In this document: positions 57,254 to 64,000 of the stretch, piece after piece
How positions within the stretch are numbered: position 1 is the stretch's first letter
Layout of the letters: each line of letters begins with the position of its first letter
Assembly (NCBI GenBank): GCA_029243025.1
Contig: JAQWSU010000057.1
Location: 1 to 64,000, forward strand
Source of the DNA: Pirellulaceae bacterium
GTDB taxonomy: Bacteria > Planctomycetota > Planctomycetia > Pirellulales > Pirellulaceae
Direction of reading: 5' to 3'
DNA length: 64,000 bases
Made by a program: the position numbers and the translations under genes
Notes under the pieces: model-generated
Told to the model about the DNA's origin: nothing
Databases searched by the model: none
The model's input: only the letters and a program-made list of their open reading frames with translations

Positions 57254-57871
57254 TTAGTCAGATGAGTTCAGTGCTTTTAAGCCTCTGCCCAACTCTTCGT
57301 GATCCAGGCTGCCGTTCGCATTGGTATCCCATTTCTTGAGGAGTTCCTTCGCCCCACCACCACGCCCGGTCGGACCTGCCTTGCTTGAGGGGCCATCTTC
57401 TCCAGGCCCTGTGCTTCGGAAAACATTGGTCGTCTGGCTATGGTTGATCCCGGGAATTGCCGAGGGACCTACCGTGTGGTATTGAAGGTTGCTATGGGGA
57501 ACTCCGTAGGAAGTCCAGCGACTACCCGTCACATGCGTATTCCCTTCCCAACGGTTCACGCGGCGCCAGGAACCGGGATCGATATGTCCTCGATTAGGGT
57601 CGATTGCACTTTCTTTCACCTTGCTCTGAGTTGTGTCGACCGTCCAGCGACCCGTGCTCGGATCGTAATGGAAACCACTGAAGTGATTGTGAGTCTGTGC
57701 AACGGTCGGATTCCAAGGTGGCTGATAGGGATACGGATGGGGATATGGATGGGGATAGGGATAGGGATATGGCATGTGCGGATGAGGATGGTACGAATGA
57801 GCTGGCTGGGCTGCCAAGTCAGTCGCAATCCAGCCAAACAATAAGGTAACCAAAAGGACTCGGTAAAACAT
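57254..57871 (-). CDS. Secreted His/Pro/Tyr-rich protein with one EF-hand
   Basis: 205 residues. Signal peptide (RVLLVTLLFGWIATDLAA) followed by a low-complexity tract of repeated PYPHP and PYPYP units at ~25-52. The middle is polar. Near the C-terminus DTNANGSLDHEELG is a canonical 12-residue EF-hand loop with the required Asp, Asn, Gly and Glu. The proline/histidine tract could bind metal. Exported planctomycete proteins with single EF-hands are frequent; function unknown. Confidence 0.75.
   Translation of the reverse strand: MFYRVLLVTLLFGWIATDLAAQPAHSYHPHPHMPYPYPYPHPYPHPYPYQPPWNPTVAQTHNHFSGFHYDPSTGRWTVDTTQSKVKESAIDPNRGHIDPGSWRRVNRWEGNTHVTGSRWTSYGVPHSNLQYHTVGPSAIPGINHSQTTNVFRSTGPGEDGPSSKAGPTGRGGGAKELLKKWDTNANGSLDHEELGRGLKALNSSD
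57726..57772. repeat. Degenerate tandem repeat coding the Pro/His/Tyr tract
   Basis: On the plus strand units of GGGATA and GGATGG alternate over about 47 bases inside the EF-hand gene; on the coding strand this yields PYPYP and PHP units. Length variation by slippage is likely. Confidence 0.8.
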
Positions 57872-58199
57872 AAAAAACTCCCCAGGGTAGCGAAGTAGAT
57901 TCGTTCAACAAACACCCACTGGTTTCTTGTGGTGCGGGCGGAACAATTGATTTGAAAGAGGCACTGCCTTTGCCCGACGGTCTGCCGGAATTGAAGTCGT
58001 GCCCCCAAATGACCAAACTGCGATAGTCCACAGTAGTGTAAGTCGATGAAGGAGGCGATGCAAATGATTCTCAGCGGGACTTTGGAGGGTACTGCAACCA
58101 TGCCTCCATCCTGATTGAACTCGGCGGCAAAAGCCTGGTGGGGCGTGTTGATTGATAACAGACAACATCGAGGTGGCAATTCGGCTCAGACTGCCAACA
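57872..58199. other. Intergenic region
   Basis: About 330 bases upstream of the minus-strand EF-hand gene; must hold its promoter. Overlapping short frames on both strands were judged not coding. Confidence 0.4.
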
Positions 58200-58232
58200 C
58201 CACACCTTTCCTCGTGTCGACGAAAGGTGTGG
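58200..58232. terminator. Hairpin, possible terminator of the toroid operon
   Basis: 11-base perfect stem (CCACACCTTTC with GAAAGGTGTGG), 11-base loop, about 90 bases past the stop of the minus-strand 718-residue gene. There is no U-tract on the minus strand, so a factor-dependent end or an RNA-stability element is possible. Confidence 0.45.
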
Positions 58233-58321
58233 CTGCTGAGCTCGAGGTGATGGGAAGATCATCAACAGAGTGTCTTAAGATAAGTGTATGGCGTCTCGGC
58301 ATTGGCTGCGCTCGGCAGCAA

Positions 58322-60478
58322 TCATTCATTCTCCTGACGCAGAACATTCCAAACACCGCTTGCGTCGATGCTGATACTCGTTCCGTCAATCTGAGCAGTG
58401 GAGTTGCCTGATTTGGTGACTTGAGTTTTGATTGTCGCTGCCAGGGAGCGAGAGTTCTCGTCTTGAGTGTGAGGAACCAGCACGCTTAAGAATCGTTCGG
58501 TCTCTCCATGTTGGATCGGACGCCAGCCGAAGCAAGTGATGTTCGGATCGCTATCCTGCGAGTGTCGCTGTCGCACTTTCCCGAAGTTCATCACACCGTC
58601 CTGATGAATATACAGCAGCAAGTGCATCTTATCTTTTTGCCACCAAGCTTGCGCAAACGCGGGTCCATCAAACCAATTGGTATCCTGCATTGCAAGATTG
58701 CGAGTATCATCCGTCTGCTCGTTTTCAGGAATAGCCAGATGCCATACGGGGCCGACCACATAGTCGTCGCCAAGCGGCTTGCCGCCGACATACTCATCGG
58801 CCACCACGAGGTAACCGTCGTGGGTTAGCACGGCGCGACGAATCCAGCGGCTACCGGGACCGTAGTAATCCTCGAAAGCAAATTGTCCAAAACTATCGCC
58901 CGCATCGTTGTTTTCGGCGCGACTTAGTTCCGGTAGGCTGCGGATCGATCCGCGTCGCATGTAGTCTCGTTCGTCGCCTTGGCGATCCGGATGAAGCGGG
59001 AATTTGTGCCGCTTGTGCATGACTAACAACAGATCGAGGCTCTCCTCACCAGAGCCACCGCCTCGCAAGTTCTTATCGGAATAAACGTTGTTGTACTTGC
59101 CCGAACTGTTTAGCAGCTTTGCGCCCTTCGCGGAGTATTCGTAGAGATGACCTGATACGTTGTCCAAATGCTGATCTTTCTTGTCGTAGAGAAAAAAGGC
59201 AGCGATGGGATTACCCGCAACCTGTCCGGGACGCAGATAGATGCGCTCGTGGATTTTATGATTTGTTGCACTCAGCAGCCCGACTGACGCTCGTCCTGTT
59301 GGCATCTGGGGCTCGATCCCACGTTCGATAAACCAGGCAAATCGCCGCTGGTAGGCAGCTTGGTATGCTGCCGGAACTTTGCCGTTCGGCGGACATCCCC
59401 CCAGGGTCACCTGTTCAGCAGCCCATAGATATTCGCTGTCTTTGTAGTGTTGCGCCAAGCGATACCAGAATTGTCCATCGCGTGCCGATTGCTCGACGTC
59501 GTAATAGCCGAAATTCCAGGGATCAGCGTAAACTTGAGAATAGGTTTTACGCATCCGTACACCGGAATTCGGATTGCCGCGCACGCCGCCCCCATGAACA
59601 AATCCGAGACAGCGGTGGCCGACCGATTTGATCAGTTTACGGTCGGAATCGATCCGGTCGGTGGCCTCCGCAACGTCGAGCATCCCGTGGAGGAAAATTG
59701 GACCATAGGGGTAGTAGTTCCATTCCTTCCAGTCTCCAAATTCGGCGAGGTGATTCCAGATGCGGTCGAGCCAAGCACGTGCCTGGGGCGCTTGGGGTGC
59801 GTCGGGAAAAAGTTTTACGGCGAGTGCCACTCCGCCAGCGTTGCCGAACGAATGGTTGTTTGCCGACTGTGTTTTCGCCTTGAAGTCAATGAATCGTGGT
59901 TCGAGGCTCTGGTACACGATTCGTTTGAAACGCGCCTGTTCTTGCTCGGTGAGCACACCACTCGCGGCTAGTTCCTGGTAGATACGCATCCGTGCGGCAC
60001 TGCCCCAACTGCCGTGATAACCACCCCCATGGACGTCGCGTAGCAATGTGCGGCTGTCCACATCGAGGACGCGTTCCCGCTTGTCTCCGCTGACGGTAGT
60101 GAAGAAAATGTATAAGAGGTCGCCTTCGCCTTTCGCTTCGAGTTTGGCATGCCAATCGAGAATGAGCCCGCGGAATACGGCTGCCAGGATTTTGAGTTCG
60201 TTCTCGCTTTTGCGACCGCCATCGACGTACCGACAACGCAGCCGGTCCCAATTCCACCATCCTCGCGAAAATGAATAGCTCGATCGTTCAGCAAGCGATT
60301 TGCGCAAAGCCGCTGCCATCGCATCGATGTCCTTGACGTTGTCATAGGACGGCCGTGGGTGGCCGATCAGAAGGTTGTCGCCTTGGTCACCGTTCGCAAT
60401 GTCGCGAGGAGCTACCAGGAAAACCATGAAGAGGACGATCTTGGCGACGATTTTCGAGCGTGGAACTGTCGATTTCAT
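58322..60478 (-). CDS. Secreted toroid-type protein, putative polysaccharide lyase (paralogue of the next gene)
   Basis: 718 residues. Signal peptide (KIVLFMVFLVAPRDIANG). The helical N-terminal half (~40-420) carries RYVDGGRKSEN, HGSWGSAARMRIYQEL, WNYYPYGPIFLHGML, CLGFVHGGGVRGNPNSG and VYADPWNFGYYD. The beta-rich C-terminal half has GDSFGQFAFEDYYGPGS, GYLVVADEYVGG, FAQAWWQKDKMHLLLYIHQDG and ETERFLSVLVPH. The order (alpha/alpha toroid, then beta-sandwich) resembles heparinase II/III-type lyases, but the family itself I do not recognise. Its ATG lies in a 4-base ATGA overlap with the stop of the 876-residue gene, so both are made together. Confidence 0.75.
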   Translation of the reverse strand: MKSTVPRSKIVAKIVLFMVFLVAPRDIANGDQGDNLLIGHPRPSYDNVKDIDAMAAALRKSLAERSSYSFSRGWWNWDRLRCRYVDGGRKSENELKILAAVFRGLILDWHAKLEAKGEGDLLYIFFTTVSGDKRERVLDVDSRTLLRDVHGGGYHGSWGSAARMRIYQELAASGVLTEQEQARFKRIVYQSLEPRFIDFKAKTQSANNHSFGNAGGVALAVKLFPDAPQAPQARAWLDRIWNHLAEFGDWKEWNYYPYGPIFLHGMLDVAEATDRIDSDRKLIKSVGHRCLGFVHGGGVRGNPNSGVRMRKTYSQVYADPWNFGYYDVEQSARDGQFWYRLAQHYKDSEYLWAAEQVTLGGCPPNGKVPAAYQAAYQRRFAWFIERGIEPQMPTGRASVGLLSATNHKIHERIYLRPGQVAGNPIAAFFLYDKKDQHLDNVSGHLYEYSAKGAKLLNSSGKYNNVYSDKNLRGGGSGEESLDLLLVMHKRHKFPLHPDRQGDERDYMRRGSIRSLPELSRAENNDAGDSFGQFAFEDYYGPGSRWIRRAVLTHDGYLVVADEYVGGKPLGDDYVVGPVWHLAIPENEQTDDTRNLAMQDTNWFDGPAFAQAWWQKDKMHLLLYIHQDGVMNFGKVRQRHSQDSDPNITCFGWRPIQHGETERFLSVLVPHTQDENSRSLAATIKTQVTKSGNSTAQIDGTSISIDASGVWNVLRQENE

Positions 60479-63105
60479 TTTGATTCCGATTCCAACTTTG
60501 GACGGGTTATTTTCCAGGTTCCGTCAGGCGTGACAGTGGTCGTGACCAGGCCAATGGTGGCCCTGCATTGGCCGGTCTCATCGACGACGGTCTCGATCTG
60601 GGCGGCGATTTTCCGGGCTGATTGTCCGTCATCAAACGGAACCAGCACACTCAGAAACACTTCAGTTTCACCTGCCTTTAAAACAGCCTTCGCGTGACAA
60701 TTTTGTGTTGGGTAGTATTCGAATCCCAACGGGCGCGAGATATCTGGTGTGGTGTCGTGTGCGGTGATGCCGAAGGATTTTCCCTCGCCCGGGTGGATCC
60801 ACAGTAGCAGGCGTTTTTGCTTTTTCTGCCACCAGGCGTGATCCCAAGCCGGAGCGTCGATCCAGTTCTGACCAGGATCGATTTCCAACGAGCCGCGGTC
60901 AGGTCGGTTGTCTTTTTCCCAATTTGGCTCCGGTCGTAATAGCCAGCAGGGTCCCGCGAAATAACCGTCGACGTTCTTGCCTGGCTCGTAGCTGTCGCGC
61001 ACGACGAGATAGCCCTCGCGAGTTAGCACCGTCTGACGCGTCCAGTTGCTGTGTGAGTCGAAGTAGTTGCGGTAGCGAAACTGCCCGAACGAATCTTTGT
61101 CGTGATTTTCGGCGCGAAGGGAATCTTGATCGAGGATCCCTCCGCGGGCAGCGTAGGTCAGATACTCCATGCGACCATTCAAGAGGAAGCCGGCTTGGTG
61201 ACCTCCACGTGTGCCAAATCCGCCACTGCCGGAGGCAATGCGGCCGTTGTGGTGGATGAATAGTCGCGTGTAATCGCGAGACGCATCAAAGCAGATGTCG
61301 AACCCTGTTAATCGTAGCGTGTAGCGGCCCTGTTCTTCTTGTCGTTTAATGCGGAGTCGTTGATCAGCCTGACCGTTTGGGCCAGCGGCGAGAGAAACGA
61401 ACTCGTTTCCGGCGTCACCCCCTTTCCAGACAATTCGTTTGCCATGCTGTTCGGTTTCGACGCTGAGGGTGAGCTTCTCTGGAGGCTGTTTCCATGATGC
61501 AATGAGCGGCCGGTTGCCTTTCGGGCCGGAGAGTTGTGGGATCGACAGTTCGATTCGTGGATCAATCAAATCAAACTCGACTGACTCGAGGCGAAAGTCG
61601 TCATTCAAATACCAGTAGCCGTCCATGTTGCCGTGCGCGTAGCCCATGTCCGAATCATCGGTGCGTCGGAACAGATCGATCTCTTTGACGTATTTCCAAC
61701 GATTGGAATCGGGGCCGCGGCGGCTGTTGAGTAATCCGGCTAAGGGCATCGAAGCGGTTCTCCAGTTCCCGGAAGGGAGGTCGCCAGGCCGTCCGGTTAC
61801 AAAGTCGACGCTCGGGTGCTGTACCCAAAATGCATCGTATGATGCGTGGACCTTCATCGCGTTGCTGTTGTACTTACCTGAGGTGTGTAGGAGCTTCGCA
61901 CCATCGACGCAGTACTCGTAGAGTTGTCCCATGACGTCGTCGTTGTAGTGCATGTAGTTGTTGTTTCGGTCATAAAGATAGAAAGAAACGAACGGCTTAC
62001 CTGACTCCCGTCCCGGGCAGAGATAGAGACGCTCGGGTACTTTATGTTTCAGCGGACTGTAATAACCGATCTTCGAACCGCCCACAGGGGCTCGTGGTGC
62101 AATGCCACGTTCGACAAACCAGTCATAACGCCGCGCGTAGGCGTTCGTGTATTTGGCTGGAAGTTGATGACCCTTTGGGGGGCGTCCCCCGAGACACGCT
62201 TGCTCAGACGCCCAAAGGAATTCGGGTGATTTGAATTCTTTTGCCAGTCGGTACCAAACTTGTGCGTGATTATTTGCGCCGTGGTAGTAATCACTATTCC
62301 ATGGATCGGCGTAGGCCTTTGTCCGATCAGCGACGACGAGTGAGCCGGAATTCGGGTTGCCTCGCACACCCCCGCCGTGCACATAGTCGAGATAGCGGCG
62401 TGCATGGGCGTGGAGAAATGGGCGTTCTGTTTTGAACTTACCCATTCCTACGGCCATGTCCAACCAACCATCGAGGTAAATTGGACCGTAGGGAAAGTAG
62501 TTCGTTTCAGTCGTATCGCCGTATTCAGTCAGTTCGCGCCAGAGGGCATCTAGCCAGCGGCGGTGAATTTTTGCCTGGGGTAGGTCTGGGAAAATTCTCA
62601 ATGCGATGGCCGGCCCACCATTCATTCCGTAGGGGCGGTTGTTCGCGCAGCGTTCGCTGCTTCCATAATCAAAACTTTGCTGGAGTGCCTGACTGATAAT
62701 CTCGCGAAAGTGTGCTTGCTCTTCGGTGGTCAATAGGTTGCTGCGTACGAGTTCTTGGTAGATTCGCAAGCGTCCGCCACTGCCCCAAGCGCCATGTCCG
62801 CCGAAAAAAGTCTTGTAGCGGTCACCCTTTCCTTCGCGATCGAGAATGCTGCGGAAATAGGCCTGCAAAATGATGAGTGTGTTTTTTTCCTTTCGCCCGC
62901 CGTCGATATATCGGGATAGCAAGCGGTCCCACTCCCAGGCACCCCGTTGCATCGCAGGCTGGCTCTGACGCACCGCGTCAGCCAACGCTCCGATGTCCGC
63001 AACGCTTTCATAGGAAGGCCAAGGGTGGTCCTCAGCGTTCGCCACGGCTCCGGCGATAGGCAAGGCGAGCAACAAATAAGCTTTCTGTAAGGTTGCTTTT
63101 TTCAA
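60475..63105 (-). CDS. Secreted toroid-type protein, putative polysaccharide lyase with extra beta domain
   Basis: 876 residues, first gene of the pair. Signal peptide (AYLLLALPIAGAVANA). It shares with its neighbour WPSYESVADIGALADAVRQS (cf. PSYDNVKDIDAMAAALRKS), RYIDGGRKEKN, NYFPYGPIYLDGWLD, LDYVHGGGVRGNPNSG, AYADPWNSDYYH, GGRPPKGH, KDSFGQFRYRNYF, GYLVVRDSYEPG and DHAWWQKKQKRLLLWIHPG. Between the toroid and the C-terminal sandwich it has about 200 extra residues (from ~425 to ~640) of concanavalin- or LamG-like beta sequence (GYWYLNDDFRLESVEFDL, RLFIHHNGRIASG), absent from the shorter copy. Duplication followed by insertion or loss of this module is evident. Likely acts outside the cytoplasmic membrane on an acidic glycan. 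Confidence 0.75.
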   Translation of the reverse strand: MKKATLQKAYLLLALPIAGAVANAEDHPWPSYESVADIGALADAVRQSQPAMQRGAWEWDRLLSRYIDGGRKEKNTLIILQAYFRSILDREGKGDRYKTFFGGHGAWGSGGRLRIYQELVRSNLLTTEEQAHFREIISQALQQSFDYGSSERCANNRPYGMNGGPAIALRIFPDLPQAKIHRRWLDALWRELTEYGDTTETNYFPYGPIYLDGWLDMAVGMGKFKTERPFLHAHARRYLDYVHGGGVRGNPNSGSLVVADRTKAYADPWNSDYYHGANNHAQVWYRLAKEFKSPEFLWASEQACLGGRPPKGHQLPAKYTNAYARRYDWFVERGIAPRAPVGGSKIGYYSPLKHKVPERLYLCPGRESGKPFVSFYLYDRNNNYMHYNDDVMGQLYEYCVDGAKLLHTSGKYNSNAMKVHASYDAFWVQHPSVDFVTGRPGDLPSGNWRTASMPLAGLLNSRRGPDSNRWKYVKEIDLFRRTDDSDMGYAHGNMDGYWYLNDDFRLESVEFDLIDPRIELSIPQLSGPKGNRPLIASWKQPPEKLTLSVETEQHGKRIVWKGGDAGNEFVSLAAGPNGQADQRLRIKRQEEQGRYTLRLTGFDICFDASRDYTRLFIHHNGRIASGSGGFGTRGGHQAGFLLNGRMEYLTYAARGGILDQDSLRAENHDKDSFGQFRYRNYFDSHSNWTRQTVLTREGYLVVRDSYEPGKNVDGYFAGPCWLLRPEPNWEKDNRPDRGSLEIDPGQNWIDAPAWDHAWWQKKQKRLLLWIHPGEGKSFGITAHDTTPDISRPLGFEYYPTQNCHAKAVLKAGETEVFLSVLVPFDDGQSARKIAAQIETVVDETGQCRATIGLVTTTVTPDGTWKITRPKLESESK

Positions 63106-63265
63106 AATCGAAAGCCTTTAATTTGATATCTTGGATGCGAATCTTGCTCACATCTTTGGTCTTCATTTTATCAAACCCAGACATGCTCGGTTGTGTGAAT
63201 TCCGTGCCCACAGACTTTGGGGAGGATCGACTCTCGCGTTTTTCGCTGCCGATGAATGGTCGTCT

Positions 63266-64000
63266 TCATGACCGAAAAGGCTTGCTGTGAGATTGGCTTT
63301 CTGCTTCGGAAAGCTGCTTGATGTGCGACAGTACCCGTTGATGAATGCGGTGAATCAATCCGTCTGACCACAATGTCCAATAGGATTGAGGGAACATATC
63401 GAACTCGTACCACGTACGTCCCTCTAAACGGGTTCCGCCATCTCCTCGACGAATTAGCAGAAACTGGCCGCGGTTGCTGCGTAGATAACCTTCTAGATGC
63501 GGTGGATGTACATGCCGATACGGGCTGAGTTCGAACATGGGAGCAGGTTGATCGGTAACATCGAAGGCGAGCTGATTCGGCTCGTCCCATACGGTGATTG
63601 GTTCGACAAAGGTACCTGTCGTAAATTCGCAGTAACGTATTGCTCCAACGCCTTGGCCTTCGATGTAGGCGCGCCGTGGGCATGCGATGCCGAGTCGGAA
63701 ATACCACGGAGCCGCTTTCGGTAAGTCCGGGAAATTGACGACGTTTTTCCAGACTACTTCGGGGGGCGCGTCGATCTCGACCGCGGTCATGACCTCATAT
63801 TCTGGCGATCGAAACAGCTGTGACTCGGCACAGCAGATTAATGGGAGACACACAATGGCGGCTAACAGACCCTGAGTCTGTTGCGTTGTCGTATCCGCGA
63901 TTACTTTGCCGATCAATCCCCCGAATGCTCCCAGGGGTAAGAACAAAGGAAGTACCATCGCGATACAAATCACTCCCTCCAAGGCGAATAGCAATATGGC
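63266..64000 (-). CDS. SRPBCC-domain membrane protein, cut by right edge
   Basis: About 244 residues are visible; the frame is still open at the right edge, so the N-terminus lies outside. Two hydrophobic segments (IAMVLPLFLPLGAFGGLIG and TQGLLAAIVCLPLICCA) precede a START/SRPBCC-like domain: VMTAVEIDAPPEVVWKNVVNFPDL, IRYCEFTTGTFVEPITVWDEPNQLAFDV, LLIRRGDGGTRLEGRTWYEFDMFP. Such domains bind lipids or polyketides; here it probably faces the periplasm. Function unknown. Confidence 0.72.
   Translation of the reverse strand, partial: AILLFALEGVICIAMVLPLFLPLGAFGGLIGKVIADTTTQQTQGLLAAIVCLPLICCAESQLFRSPEYEVMTAVEIDAPPEVVWKNVVNFPDLPKAAPWYFRLGIACPRRAYIEGQGVGAIRYCEFTTGTFVEPITVWDEPNQLAFDVTDQPAPMFELSPYRHVHPPHLEGYLRSNRGQFLLIRRGDGGTRLEGRTWYEFDMFPQSYWTLWSDGLIHRIHQRVLSHIKQLSEAESQSHSKPFRS

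Overview
The window looks like a chromosomal segment of a planctomycete, most likely a Pirellulaceae-type, plausibly marine bacterium. The signs are a PVC-type haem-binding HEAT-repeat protein, an adjacent DUF1501 and DUF1549/DUF1553 cytochrome pair, an extracellular protein with dockerin-like loops and a PEP-type C-terminus, PQQ-like propellers, twin-arginine Gfo/Idh/MocA proteins, a ceramidase-domain protein and many secreted carbohydrate-active proteins. No rRNA, tRNA, CRISPR array or intact insertion sequence was seen. Both edges cut genes.

Layout. 1-6.0 kb (+): end of a tandem alpha/beta-hydrolase, a secreted cytochrome/HEAT protein and two overlapping amidohydrolases. 6.2-9.2 kb (-): a lipocalin/SnoaL-like secreted protein, a PQQ-like propeller and a small unknown protein. 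9.4-13.0 kb (+): a secreted beta-helix protein translationally coupled to a large toroid-type (polysaccharide lyase-like) protein. 24.5-13.1 kb (-): a long catabolic block headed by a FadR-type regulator, then DUF1549/1553 cytochrome, DUF1501, a D-apionate-lactonase-like protein, a BASS-type transporter, an HpcH aldolase fused to two cupins, and a 2-hydroxyacid dehydrogenase. I infer uptake and breakdown of a sugar acid, possibly apionate.

25.1-28.4 kb: a glycine-zipper micro-protein, a HAF/dockerin-like surface protein and a FAH-family hydratase. 29.2-33.4 kb (+): a decayed dTDP-amino-sugar locus. It holds a wecE tail, a frameshifted wecD-like acetyltransferase, an intact GtrB-like glycosyltransferase, an ArnT-like membrane transferase with an internal stop, and a deleted rfbB. 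The three recognisable sugar-nucleotide genes belong to one pathway (dTDP-4-amino-4,6-dideoxygalactose and its N-acetylation), and all are broken.

34.2-46 kb: an LplT-like MFS protein, then a second sugar-acid block around a GntR regulator with two DNA-binding domains: SSS symporter and Gfo/Idh/MocA protein on one side; enolase-superfamily dehydratase, ceramidase-like protein, DHDPS-family aldolase and a GHL6-like glycosidase on the other. 46.4-49 kb: ECF sigma factor, putative membrane partner and a large membrane protein. 49.5-53.1 kb: a GNAT protein and a free-standing A-T-TE synthetase whose adenylation domain lacks the usual Asp for alpha-amino acids. 53.2-57.9 kb: rhodanese lipoprotein, secreted esterase, class-C serine hydrolase and an EF-hand His/Pro/Tyr-rich protein. 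58.3-64 kb (-): two tandem paralogous secreted toroid proteins, probably polysaccharide lyases, and the end of an SRPBCC membrane protein.

The most interesting items are the A-T-TE synthetase, the apionate-like operon, the tandem toroid paralogues, the double-wHTH regulator and the coherent pathway decay at 29-33 kb. All functional statements rest on reading the sequence; no database search was run.
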